Assembly (NCBI RefSeq): GCF_040581415.1
Contig: NZ_CP114014.1
Location: 5,580,001 to 5,644,000, forward strand
Direction of reading: 5' to 3'
Length of the DNA stretch: 64,000 nt
Origin: Paraconexibacter sp040581415
GTDB taxonomy: Bacteria > Actinomycetota > Thermoleophilia > Solirubrobacterales > Solirubrobacteraceae
The notes under the pieces are model-generated. The model had not been told where the DNA came from, searched no databases, and was given only the letters and a program-made list of their open reading frames with translations. A program made the position numbers and the translations under genes. Positions 9,541 through 17,806 of the stretch are shown here, piece by piece (the stretch's first letter is position 1; the number at the start of each line of letters is the position of its first letter).

Positions 9541-12414
9541 CTACTTCGGCCGGGCAGCCGGGCGGCGCGGGGTCTTGAGCTTGAGCGTCACGGTCCGCGA
9601 GACCGGCTTGATGCCCCGGTTGGTCGAGGTCACGACGATCCGGACCTTGATGCCCCGTTTGCCCGCCTTCTTCAGGCGCGCGCGCCCGATCGCGTTGATC
9701 CTTATCTTGATCGAGCGCGCCCGGAACGCCGGGATCTTGAAGCCCGCCTTGCCGAGGATGATCGTCTTGAAGGTCCGCGTCGCGCGGAGCGCGCGCACGC
9801 CGAAGGGACCGGACGGACCGCTCTTGAGCTGCTGGAGCTTCACCGCGCCGCCGCACCCGAACGCGTTGTTGCAGGCCATGGGGAACCCGAGGACCGGGTC
9901 GTTGGCCTGGATCTGGAAGACCTGCTGCCCGTTGGGGAGGACGACCGGCGCGAACTGCGCCGGTATCACCGGGGGCGGGGCCGCGGTGGTCGCGGGTTGG
10001 CTTGCCGTCGTGGTCTGGGTCGCGGTCGTCGTCGTCGCCGCCGGCTCGGACGTGGTCGTCGCGGGCGTGGTCGTCGCGGGCTCGGTGGTCGTGGTCGCCG
10101 TGGGCTCGGTGGTGGTGGTCGTCGTGGGCTCGGTGGTGGTGGTCGTCGTCGGGGTCGTCGTCGTCGTGGTCGTCGTCGGGGTCGTCGACGTCGTCGTCGG
10201 CGGCCGCGGGGTCGGCCCGTTGCCGAACAACGGGTCGGTGAGGATCGCGAGGTTCCCCGCGGGACGCTCGGCCGTGCGGCTGAACGAGCCGCCCAGGACG
10301 ACGGTGCCGCCGTTGACCACGACGGCGTTGCCGGAACGCATGCCGACGGCGATGTCGATCCCGGGGTTCCAGGCCGTGGCGCTGCCGACCGACGGGCTCG
10401 GCGCGAGCGCGACGAGCGCCCGCCTTCCTGCACTGCCGGCGACCGTGAAGGTTCCGGCCGCGTAGACCGCGCCGGCCCCGACCGCGATGCCGCGGACCTC
10501 GCCGTCCGCATTCGGTGCCCAGGGGGTCGCGGTCCCGGAGAACACGTCGACGGCCGCGAGGTTGTTCCGCACCTTCCCACCGGCCTCGGTGAAGACGCCG
10601 CCGATGTAGACGGTCGACCCCGACGGCGCGATGGTGTTCACCTGCGCCCCGACGAGCGCGGGGTTCCAGCTCGTGGCGGACCCGGTTGTCGGGTCGACCG
10701 CGCCGACCCGGGCATGGGCATCACCGCTCAGCGTGCTGAACGTCCCGCCCAGGTAGACGACGCCGCTCCCGGCCGCGACGGTCGTGGCCGATCCGCCGTC
10801 GATCGCCGGCGTCCAGCCGGTGAGCGTCCCGTCGCCGACGTTGAACGCGGCCGCACCCGCGCGGGCCTGGAGGGGGCTTCCGGCTTCGGAAAAGCCGCCG
10901 ACGGCGTAGAGCGTCGAACCGTCGACCGCAAGGCCGGAGACCGCCCCGGGCAGCTGCGGCGCGTCCGGCGCCGGCAGGCCGTCTGCCACGTTCAGGGTCG
11001 CCAGGCCGGCCGACCCGCCGACATACACCTTGGTCCCGGACACCGCCAGGGCGCCGCGAGCGGGGGTCCCTCCGAACTGCGGCTGCCAGGACGTGTCCAG
11101 CGCCCCGGCCGCGGACAGCTTCGCGACCTTCGCGACCGATGTCGCGGGGCCTGCGGTCCGGAACGACCCGCCCGCGTACAGCGTGGCCGTGCCGGAGGTC
11201 GCCAGCGCCGCGACCGGGCCGTCCGGGTCAGGCGCCCACGTCACAGCGTCCCCGTTGATCGGGTCGAGCTGCGCGAGCCTCGGCGCAGCCTTGCCGCCGA
11301 TCGACGTGAAACCACCCCCCGCGAAGACCGACGCCCCGTTCGAGGCGATGGCCGTCACCGGCCCGTCGGCCGATGGCGTGAAGCTCGACACCGTGCCGTC
11401 CGCGGCAGCGACCGCGGCGATGTTGGCGCGGGTCTCGGCGCCGATCTTCGTGAAGTCGCCGCCGACGTACAGGGTCGTGCCCGCCAGGGAGAGCGCGTTG
11501 ACGCCCGCACCGGTCACATCCGCAGCGAACCCGTCGACGGTGTTCCCAGCAAGGTCGATCGCCCCGAGGCCGGCGCGGTCGACGGCGAGGACGTCGGAAT
11601 TATCGGAATCGATCCGTGTGATGACCTGCGCGAAGTCGCCGCCGACGTAGAGCTTGTCCACCGCTACCGCGAGTGCGCGCACCTGCCCAAGACTGCTGAC
11701 GCGCGGGAAGTTCGGGACGGATGCCCCGCCTGTGGTCACGGCCGCGAGGTTCGTGCCCGAGGCACCGACCTTGTTGAAGTCTCCGCCGATGTAGACGACT
11801 CCGTCCGCGACAGCCAGCGCGTCCACAGAAACCATGGTTGTCGCGCCCGGGTTCCACGTCGTGCTGACCACCCCCGTGATCGCATTGACGGCGGCGATGC
11901 CGTCCCGCTGCAGGCCGCCGACCGTGAAGAAGTCCCCGCCGGCGTACACGACGCCGTTCGCGTACGCGATCGCCCGCACCTCGTCGCCGGGGGTGACGCC
12001 CGGGTTCCACGAGTCGACGCCCCCGGTAGAGGTCACATGCGCAAGCCCCGCCCGCGGCAACCCGCCGACGTGCGAGAAGTCCCCCCCGATGTACCAACCC
12101 CCCGCGCCGTCCGACGCGACTGCCAGGACCGACCCGCGCACCGGCGGGAAGCTCGCGACCGGGGTCGCGCTCCCCGGCGTCAGCTGCATCCCGCCACCCG
12201 TCAGCGTTCGTGCCTGCGTGAACTGCCCGCTGACGAAGAGCTCGCCGCTGGGCGCGCGCACCACGCTCTCGACCGGCGCGTCGAAGGCGTAGGCCCCGGC
12301 GGGAAGGTCCGCCCGGGCGGCCGGCGCGATCACCGCGGCAGCGCCCGTCGCCACCAGCGCTGCGAGGATCGCCGTGCGCAGCCGCGCGCCTGCCCGGCCC
12401 AGGATCTGAGTCAT
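9541..12414 (-). CDS. Secreted multi-repeat beta-propeller protein with Thr-rich linker
   Basis: This 957-residue exported protein has a signal peptide ending near APAARA. Residues about 35-720 hold repeats built around LYVGGDFT-x-IGG...RxNLAAVD...WNP, matching kelch/DUF5122-like propeller blades seen in actinobacterial surface proteins. A roughly 80-residue linker of almost only Thr, Pro, Ala and Glu follows, then a small region with two Cys pairs (ACNNAFGCGG) and a basic beta-rich C-terminal tail. The ATG at 12414 starts the signal peptide; the frame runs further upstream only as antisense of the neighbouring genes. The ligand is unknown. Adhesion or a surface display role is inference. Confidence 0.85.
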   Translation of the reverse strand: MTQILGRAGARLRTAILAALVATGAAAVIAPAARADLPAGAYAFDAPVESVVRAPSGELFVSGQFTQARTLTGGGMQLTPGSATPVASFPPVRGSVLAVASDGAGGWYIGGDFSHVGGLPRAGLAHVTSTGGVDSWNPGVTPGDEVRAIAYANGVVYAGGDFFTVGGLQRDGIAAVNAITGVVSTTWNPGATTMVSVDALAVADGVVYIGGDFNKVGASGTNLAAVTTGGASVPNFPRVSSLGQVRALAVAVDKLYVGGDFAQVITRIDSDNSDVLAVDRAGLGAIDLAGNTVDGFAADVTGAGVNALSLAGTTLYVGGDFTKIGAETRANIAAVAAADGTVSSFTPSADGPVTAIASNGASVFAGGGFTSIGGKAAPRLAQLDPINGDAVTWAPDPDGPVAALATSGTATLYAGGSFRTAGPATSVAKVAKLSAAGALDTSWQPQFGGTPARGALAVSGTKVYVGGSAGLATLNVADGLPAPDAPQLPGAVSGLAVDGSTLYAVGGFSEAGSPLQARAGAAAFNVGDGTLTGWTPAIDGGSATTVAAGSGVVYLGGTFSTLSGDAHARVGAVDPTTGSATSWNPALVGAQVNTIAPSGSTVYIGGVFTEAGGKVRNNLAAVDVFSGTATPWAPNADGEVRGIAVGAGAVYAAGTFTVAGSAGRRALVALAPSPSVGSATAWNPGIDIAVGMRSGNAVVVNGGTVVLGGSFSRTAERPAGNLAILTDPLFGNGPTPRPPTTTSTTPTTTTTTTTPTTTTTTEPTTTTTTEPTATTTTEPATTTPATTTSEPAATTTTATQTTTASQPATTAAPPPVIPAQFAPVVLPNGQQVFQIQANDPVLGFPMACNNAFGCGGAVKLQQLKSGPSGPFGVRALRATRTFKTIILGKAGFKIPAFRARSIKIRINAIGRARLKKAGKRGIKVRIVVTSTNRGIKPVSRTVTLKLKTPRRPAARPK
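9965..10205. repeat. Low-complexity GTCGTC/GTGGTG tract encoding the Thr-rich linker
   Basis: Imperfect short tandem units of GTCGTC, GGTGGTG and CTCGGTGG encode the TTTTEPTTTT-type linker on the minus strand. The tract is prone to slippage, so its length may vary between strains. Confidence 0.8.
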
Positions 12415-12457
12415 GGTCGCGACGCTACGCGGCCCTCCGCGTCCCCTCCACGCAGTC

Positions 12458-12513
12458 CTGGACGCTCCCAACGTCCAGTTCTGGACATCCAAGCGGCGAC
12501 ACCGGACGTCCAG
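12458..12513. promoter_or_regulatory. Cluster of four CTGGAC/GTCCAG half-sites between divergent genes
   Basis: CTGGAC (12458-12463), GTCCAG (12473-12478), CTGGAC (12481-12486) and GTCCAG (12508-12513) alternate in orientation. The middle pair forms the palindrome GTCCAG-TT-CTGGAC, and ACGTCCAGTTCTGG (12471-12484) recurs, reverse-complemented, in the hairpin at 3004-3017. The placement between divergent genes suggests an operator region. Confidence 0.5.
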
Positions 12514-12543
12514 AATTGGGTGCCCGGCGGCGCCCGGCCGTCG

Positions 12544-12549
12544 TAGCGT
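12544..12549 (+). promoter_or_regulatory. -10 box (TAGCGT) of the zinc-ribbon gene
   Basis: TAGCGT ends 7 nt before ATG 12557, the leaderless spacing seen throughout this window. It lies directly downstream of the half-site cluster. Confidence 0.45.
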
Positions 12550-12556
12550 CCCGGGG

Positions 12557-12730
12557 ATGCCGGAGGGACGCACCACCACCTGCTGCCCGGTCTGCGGCCA
12601 GGCGCCGTCGACCGCCGCGCGGTTCTGCCGGCGCTGCGGGGCACGGCTCGCCGCTCCGCCGAGCCCCGCCGAGCGTCCGGCCGTCCCGGCGACACCCCCG
12701 GAGGCGGAGCCCCGGCCGGGCGCGGGATAG
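12557..12730 (+). CDS. 57-residue zinc-ribbon protein
   Basis: This is a very small protein: MPEGRTTTCCPVCGQ, a short basic spacer, FCRRCGARL, and then a Pro/Ala/Glu-rich tail. The two CxxC pairs form a zinc ribbon like the one at the N-terminus of the cyclase-AAA protein encoded at 13484 (CKDCG...FCEQCGAAL). Its TAG stop forms part of the TAGCAT box of the Crp-like gene that follows. It may be a stand-alone partner or decoy of the big protein's zinc ribbon. The short length leaves some doubt that it is expressed. Confidence 0.6.
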   Translation: MPEGRTTTCCPVCGQAPSTAARFCRRCGARLAAPPSPAERPAVPATPPEAEPRPGAG

Positions 12731-12733
12731 CAT
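12728..12733 (+). promoter_or_regulatory. -10 box (TAGCAT) of the Crp/Fnr gene
   Basis: TAGCAT ends 6 nt before GTG 12740 and shares its TAG with the preceding stop codon. It supports the GTG as the start of a leaderless message. Confidence 0.45.
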
Positions 12734-12739
12734 CGGCCC

Positions 12740-13423
12740 GTGACGGTCCAGCGGCCCGAGCCGGGCACCTTCCTCGCGCTCCTGCCGGACGACGACCGCG
12801 AGGCGCTGCTCGCCCGCGGCGGCCGGCGGCGCTTCGCCCGCGGCGAGCGGCTCATGCACCAGGGGGAGCCCGGGGACCGCGTCCTGCTCCTCCTCGCCGG
12901 CCACGTCAAGGCCAGCGCCAGCGACCCGCTCGGACACGAGAGCGTGCTCAGCTTCCGCGGGCCGGGCGACGTCCTCGGCGAGCTGACCTTCATCCACGCG
13001 GACCCGCGCTCGGGCCACGTCACGGCGATCGAGCCCGTCTCCGCCCACGCGATCGCCGCCTCGGAGTTCCGCGGGTTCCTGCTGGAGCGGCCTACTGCCG
13101 CCCTGGTCCTGATCGACGTGATCGGCCGGCGGGTACGCGAGGCGAATTCCGCCCGCGCGCAGTTCAGCGATCTCGACACCCTGGGACGCGTCGCCGCGCG
13201 CCTGGTCGAGCTGAGCGAGCGCTACGGCACACCGACCGCGGAGGGCATCGAGATCGGGCTTCCGGTCACGCAGGAGGACCTCGGGAGCTGGACCGCGTCC
13301 TCGCGCGCCGGGGTCGCCGGTGCGCTGCGCACCATGCGCGACCTCGGCTGGATCCAGACCGAGCGACGGCGGATCACCGTGGTCGACCGCGACGCGCTGA
13401 CGCAGCAGCTGCGGCCGGCCTGA
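12740..13423 (+). CDS. Crp/Fnr-family transcriptional regulator
   Basis: The 227-residue protein has an N-terminal cyclic-nucleotide-binding-type jelly roll (about residues 8-120, with RLMHQGEPGDRVLLLLAGHVK and FRGPGDVLGELTFI). A dimerisation helix follows, then a winged helix (LPVTQEDLGSWTASSRAGVAGALRTMRDLGWI). The PGDVLGEL segment matches the phosphate-cassette region of cNMP domains, but the canonical RxS that fixes cAMP is not obvious. No Fe-S cysteines are present. It lies between the small zinc ribbon and the cyclase-AAA gene, which suggests one signalling unit. Confidence 0.9.
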   Translation: MTVQRPEPGTFLALLPDDDREALLARGGRRRFARGERLMHQGEPGDRVLLLLAGHVKASASDPLGHESVLSFRGPGDVLGELTFIHADPRSGHVTAIEPVSAHAIAASEFRGFLLERPTAALVLIDVIGRRVREANSARAQFSDLDTLGRVAARLVELSERYGTPTAEGIEIGLPVTQEDLGSWTASSRAGVAGALRTMRDLGWIQTERRRITVVDRDALTQQLRPA

Positions 13424-13455
13424 GCGCCGCGCGTGACACGGCGCCCCGCGCCCCG

Positions 13456-13482
13456 TAGCCTCACCGGCGGGGGTGGGGAGGT
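13456..13482 (+). promoter_or_regulatory. Promoter and Shine-Dalgarno that set a TTG start
   Basis: TAGCCT (13456-13461) is followed about 15 nt later by GGGGAGG (13476-13482) and then TTG 13484. The order -10 box, short leader, ribosome binding site, TTG supports this start over the in-frame GTG at 13433, which lies upstream of the box. Confidence 0.45.
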
Positions 13483-13483
13483 C

Positions 13484-16400
13484 TTGACGCCGCGACATTG
13501 CAAAGACTGCGGGCACCGCGCGACCGCTCGCGCGCGGTTCTGCGAGCAGTGCGGGGCCGCCCTGACGCCGACCGCCACGCCGCTGCGGGCGCCGACCGCC
13601 CTCGAGGCCCGGATCCTCGACGAGCGGACCGCGATCCAGGGCGAGCGCAAGCAGGTGACGGTGATGTACGCGGACATCGTCGGCTCGATGGCACTGACGC
13701 ACGCGCTGGACGCCGAGCGCTGGGGTCTGCTCCTGGATCGCTTCCTGAGCATCGCCGCCGCCGCCGTGCACGCGTTCGAGGGAACGGTCAACCAGTTCAC
13801 CGGCGACGGCCTGCTCGCCGTCTTCGGGGCGCCGCTCGCCCAGGAGGACCACGCGCGGCGCGCCTGCCTCGCGGTCCTGGACCTCCAGCGCGAGGCGAAC
13901 CGCCTCGCCACGGAGGTCGCCGGCCTGGACGGAGTGCAGTTCGCGGTCCGCTGCGGCCTGAACTCCGGCGAGGTGGTCGTCGGCGCGATCGGCGACGACG
14001 TCCACATGGACTTCGTGCCGATCGGCAACACCACCGCGCTGGGCAAGCGGATCGAGTCGTTGGCCCCGCCGGGGTCGACCGCCATGAGCGCGGCCACTGC
14101 CGCTCTCGTCGCCGGCGAGTTCGAGGTGCGGCCGCTCGGCGAGTTCGAGCTGAAGGGGGTGGAGGGACGCCAGCACCTGCTCGAGCTGGTCGGTCCCGGC
14201 GTGGCGCGGACCCGCCTGGAGGCGAGCGCGGCGACGCGCGGCCTGTCGCCGTTCGTCGCCCGGGACGCCGAGGTCGCGGCCCTGCGGCACGCGCTCGAGC
14301 GGGCGCTGGACGGGGACGGACGGGCAATCGGGATCGCCGGCGAGCCGGGCGTCGGGAAGAGCCGCCTCGTGCACGAGTTCGTCGCCGCGTGCGAGGCGCG
14401 CGGGCTGGCGGTGAGCCGGACCCACGGCGTCGGCCACGGCCGCTTCGTCCCATTCCTGCCCGTGCTCGCCCTGCTGCGCGACGTCTTCGGCATCACCGAG
14501 CAGGACTCGCCCGTGGCCGCCCGCGAGCGGATGGGCAGCCGGCTGACCGCCCTCGACCCGGAGCTGGCGATCGACCTGCCGCTCGTCCACGAGCTCCTCG
14601 GCATCGCGGGCGCCGCGCAGCCGGCGGTGGCCCTGGACGCCGCGGCCCACCGGCGCCGCCTGCTCGCCGCCGCGACCCGCGCCGTCGTCGCTCCCGGGGA
14701 CTTCCGGCTCATCGTGGTCGAGGACCTGCACTGGTTCGACGACGCGAGCGACGCCTTCCTGGAGGAGCTCGTCGCGGCGGTCCGCGGCACGCGGACGCTG
14801 CTGATCGGCACCTACCGGCACGAGTACGACGCGGCCTGGGCGGCCCACGGCCCCCACGCCGAGCTGCGCCTGGACCGCCTCGACGGCGCCGCGAGCGACG
14901 ATCTGCTCACCGGCCTGCTCGGCGGGGACCGCACCCTGGAAGGGCTCGTCCCGCTGATCGAGGCGCACGCCGCCGGCAACCCCTTCTTCATCGAGGAGCT
15001 CGTGCGGGCGCTCGACGAGGGTGGCCACCTGACGGGTCGCCGCGGCGCCTACCGGCTCGAGTCGCCCCTCTCGAGCGTGGTCCTTCCGACCACGGTGCAG
15101 GCGGGTCTCGCCGCGCGCATCGACCGGCTGCCCGCACGCGCCAAGAGGCTGCTGCAGACGATCTCGGTCATCGGCGGCGAGGTCCCGGGCCCGTTGCTGA
15201 GCGCCGTCTCCGGGCTGACCGCCCACGAGCTGGCCGAGACGGTCGAGTTGCTCACCGGCGCGCAGTGGCTCGTGCCCGGCGGGGTCGGCGGCATCCGCAG
15301 CCACGCGCTGCACCATCCGCTCAGCCAGGAGGTCGCCTACCGCTCCCAGCTGTCGGAGCCCCGGGCGCGCACGCACCGCGAGGTCGCCGCCGCGATCGCG
15401 CGGGCCTACCCCGCCGCCCTGGACGAGCGCGCCGCGCTGCTCGCCCACCATCACGAGGCCGGCGGCGACCCGCTCGGCGCGGCGGGCTGGCACGCACGCG
15501 CTGCCACCTGGGCCGGCGCGGCGTCCCCCGCCGACGGGCTGCGGCACTGGCGTCGGGCCCGTGACCTGGCGACCGCGCTCGACCCGTCGCCCGAGCGCAG
15601 CGCGCTGATCGCCGAGGCCGGTGTCGGGATCCTGGGCCTGGCCTGGCGGCTCGGCGTCTCCCCGGAGGAGACCGCCGCGCTGCACACGGAGTCGCAGGCG
15701 GAGGGCGAGCAGCTGCTGCCGGGCCTCTACTACGCGGGTGCGCTGCTGCACAGCGGCCGCGAGCGGGACGGGCTCGAGCAGTTCCGGAAGGTCAGCCGAC
15801 AGGCGGTGGCGGCCGGCGACGTGGGGGGCGCGCTGCTCGCGTCGACCGGCGTCGCGTACGCCACGTGGGTCTCGGGCTCCCTGTCCGAAGGGGTCGCGAC
15901 GATCGACCGCGCCCTCCCGGCGACGGGCGACGACCCGCTCACCGGCGCGGGGCTGGCGTTCACCTGCCCGCTCGCCCACGCGTACGGTCAGCGCGGGCTG
16001 TGCGTCGGCTACCGCGGCGAGCTCGAGCAGGCGCGCGGCGACTTCGCCCGCGCGGTCGCCCTCGCTCGTGAATACGACGACCCGGAGATCGAGTCCGCGG
16101 CCCACTCGAACCTCGCGCTCGTGGAGGCGGAGACGGGCGACACCGACGCTGCGCTGCGCAGCGCAGCGCTCGGCCTGGCGATCGCCGAGGCGGCGGGCAA
16201 CGCGGCTCACGTGCTCGCCGGGGCGACGGCGACGGCGACGGCGCTGGCGGGTGCGGGACGGTACGCCGCTGCGCTCGAGCGCGCCCGCTCGACCCTCGCC
16301 GCCGCTCGCCGGGACCGCATCGGGCTCTACTACGAGCCGCTCCTGCTCGCGACGATCGCGCGGTCCGCGCTCGCGCTCGGCGACAGCGCCGAGGCGCTGG

Positions 16401-16699
16401 CGGCAGCCGAGGAGGCGGTGGCCATCGCGCACGCACGCACCTTCGGGAGCTGCGCGCTGTCGGCGCCGATCGTCCTTGCACAGGTTCTGATGGCGACGTC
16501 GGGCGCGGAGGCGGCCGGGCGGATCGACGCGGTGCTGGTGCATGCGCTCGAGGTCGCCCGGAGCTGCGACGCCCACGCGTTCACCCCGCTGATCGAGCGC
16601 GAGCGGACGGCGCTGGCCCGGTGGCGCGCCCCTGACCCGGCTGTCACGGCGTCGGCTGCATACCGCCCGGGGTCAGACGGGGATGACGACGCCGGCTGA
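13484..16699 (+). CDS. Zinc ribbon / class III cyclase / AAA-STAND ATPase / TPR signalling protein
   Basis: This 1071-residue protein has an N-terminal zinc ribbon (CKDCG...FCEQCG, residues 6-23) and a class III nucleotide cyclase domain (about 52-215) with the metal aspartates in YADIVGS (D64) and FTGDG (D108). An ATPase follows with Walker A GEPGVGKS (about 286-293) and Walker B IVVEDLHWFDD, and then about 500 helical, Ala/Leu/Arg-rich residues of TPR type. In the cyclase, the segment normally reading N-x3-R reads ALGKR, so the transition-state Asn is missing (A185) while R189 is kept. Related multidomain proteins also vary here, so activity is uncertain. The TTG start is chosen on promoter and Shine-Dalgarno placement and begins right before the zinc ribbon. 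A large regulator or sensor is likely. Confidence 0.88.
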   Translation: MTPRHCKDCGHRATARARFCEQCGAALTPTATPLRAPTALEARILDERTAIQGERKQVTVMYADIVGSMALTHALDAERWGLLLDRFLSIAAAAVHAFEGTVNQFTGDGLLAVFGAPLAQEDHARRACLAVLDLQREANRLATEVAGLDGVQFAVRCGLNSGEVVVGAIGDDVHMDFVPIGNTTALGKRIESLAPPGSTAMSAATAALVAGEFEVRPLGEFELKGVEGRQHLLELVGPGVARTRLEASAATRGLSPFVARDAEVAALRHALERALDGDGRAIGIAGEPGVGKSRLVHEFVAACEARGLAVSRTHGVGHGRFVPFLPVLALLRDVFGITEQDSPVAARERMGSRLTALDPELAIDLPLVHELLGIAGAAQPAVALDAAAHRRRLLAAATRAVVAPGDFRLIVVEDLHWFDDASDAFLEELVAAVRGTRTLLIGTYRHEYDAAWAAHGPHAELRLDRLDGAASDDLLTGLLGGDRTLEGLVPLIEAHAAGNPFFIEELVRALDEGGHLTGRRGAYRLESPLSSVVLPTTVQAGLAARIDRLPARAKRLLQTISVIGGEVPGPLLSAVSGLTAHELAETVELLTGAQWLVPGGVGGIRSHALHHPLSQEVAYRSQLSEPRARTHREVAAAIARAYPAALDERAALLAHHHEAGGDPLGAAGWHARAATWAGAASPADGLRHWRRARDLATALDPSPERSALIAEAGVGILGLAWRLGVSPEETAALHTESQAEGEQLLPGLYYAGALLHSGRERDGLEQFRKVSRQAVAAGDVGGALLASTGVAYATWVSGSLSEGVATIDRALPATGDDPLTGAGLAFTCPLAHAYGQRGLCVGYRGELEQARGDFARAVALAREYDDPEIESAAHSNLALVEAETGDTDAALRSAALGLAIAEAAGNAAHVLAGATATATALAGAGRYAAALERARSTLAAARRDRIGLYYEPLLLATIARSALALGDSAEALAAAEEAVAIAHARTFGSCALSAPIVLAQVLMATSGAEAAGRIDAVLVHALEVARSCDAHAFTPLIERERTALARWRAPDPAVTASAAYRPGSDGDDDAG

Positions 16700-16795
16700 T
16701 GCGCCGGATCGTCTCGGGTTCGCCCGCAGCTCGACCTCGACCTCGGCATCGCCGCACGGCGCGCGGCGGCCCGGTCCGCCGATGCCCGGCGCACC

Positions 16796-17701
16796 TCACA
16801 CGACGCGCGCCCGGGACGGCCGCGCCGCAGCGGTGGTGCGAAGGGCGTCCGCGACCTGTCGAGCGCGGGGATGATGGTCGCCCGGTGGCAACAGGGCGTA
16901 GATGTCGCGACGGCGGATCTCGTCGCGGACCGGGCGGACCGCGACGCCGTCGTAGTCACCGGCCAGCAGGCTGGGGACCCAGCCGACGCCGATGCCGCGC
17001 ATGACGAGGCCGCGAGTGGCGAGGGGCTCGGTGGTCGTGGCCACGATCCGAGGCTCGAAGCCGGCGTCGCGGCAGGCCTGGACCAGGAAGCCGTCGGTGG
17101 ACGCGAAGATCCAGTCCTCGCCCGCCAGTTGCCGTAGCGCGACCGGGCGGGCGCTTCGCGCGAGGCGGTGGCGCGGGGGGAGGCAGAGCAGGAAACGCTC
17201 CTGCAGCAGGTCGATGCGCTCGCAGCCAGGCAGCTCGCGACGCGTCTCGTCCGTGTCCTGGTAGGTGACGGCGACATCGAACTCGCCGCTGAGCAGCCGC
17301 TCCTCGACGGTGCCCGGCGTGACCTCGCCGATCCGCACCTGCAGCTCGGAGTCGATGCGCCGGAGCTCCGCCACCGTCGCCGGGACCAGGCTCGCCAGCG
17401 CGGTGGGAAAGGCGCCGAGGCGCAGGTGCTCGCGGCGCTCACGCGCGTATGCGGCGACCTGGGTGTCGGCGAGCGCCAGCCGCCACGCGATCTGGTCGGC
17501 GTGCACGAGGAGGACGGCGCCGGCCGGCGTCAACCGCAGACCTCCCCGGGCGCGGTCGAGGAGCCTGACGCCGACCTCGGTCTCCAGCAGCGCGACGGCG
17601 TGCGACACGGACGGCTGGGTGATCGACAGGCTCTCGGCCGCGCGGGAGAACGATCGCTCATTGGCCACGGCCCGGAAGGTCAGCAGGCGACGCGGATCCA
17701 T
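16796..17701 (-). CDS. LysR-family transcriptional regulator
   Basis: This 301-residue protein starts with the typical LysR winged helix (MDPRRLLTFRAVANERSFSRAAESLSITQPSVSHAVALLE) and has the usual two-lobed effector domain with RLGAFPTALASLVPATV near residue 95. It is divergent from the SDR operon, whose control region carries ATAGAT/ATCTAT repeats immediately next to the regulator's ATG, so it probably represses itself and controls the SDR. The effector is unknown. Confidence 0.95.
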   Translation of the reverse strand: MDPRRLLTFRAVANERSFSRAAESLSITQPSVSHAVALLETEVGVRLLDRARGGLRLTPAGAVLLVHADQIAWRLALADTQVAAYARERREHLRLGAFPTALASLVPATVAELRRIDSELQVRIGEVTPGTVEERLLSGEFDVAVTYQDTDETRRELPGCERIDLLQERFLLCLPPRHRLARSARPVALRQLAGEDWIFASTDGFLVQACRDAGFEPRIVATTTEPLATRGLVMRGIGVGWVPSLLAGDYDGVAVRPVRDEIRRRDIYALLPPGDHHPRARQVADALRTTAAARPSRARVV

Positions 17702-17744
17702 AGATTCTATCTATAGCAGTGCAGAAAGACGTCTCGCCATCTAT
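17700..17744. promoter_or_regulatory. Putative LysR operator repeats
   Basis: ATAGAT-TCT-ATCTAT (17700-17714) is a perfect inverted repeat that touches the LysR start codon, and another ATCTAT half-site lies at 17739-17744. AT-rich palindromes of T-N11-A type between divergent genes are the normal LysR binding arrangement. This block is conspicuous in such a GC-rich sequence. Confidence 0.6.
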
Positions 17745-17806
17745 GGGACGGTGCGTGAAGCTGGAGGCATGAGCAAGACCTTCACGTGCAAGCCGCCGGT
17801 GACGCC

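Noticed and set aside
9965..10205. Possible CRISPR or satellite array
   Set aside because: The units are very short, irregular and in frame with a Thr-rich protein linker; there are no spacers.
12415..13179. N-terminal extension of the beta-propeller gene beyond ATG 12414
   Set aside because: The extended part is antisense to the Crp-like gene, and a clean signal peptide starts at 12414.
12425..16576. Very long minus-strand open frame (over 1300 codons) opposite the signalling module
   Set aside because: It is antisense to the zinc ribbon, Crp-like and cyclase genes, is Arg/Gly/Ala-rich with no domain, and arises from GC-rich codon bias.
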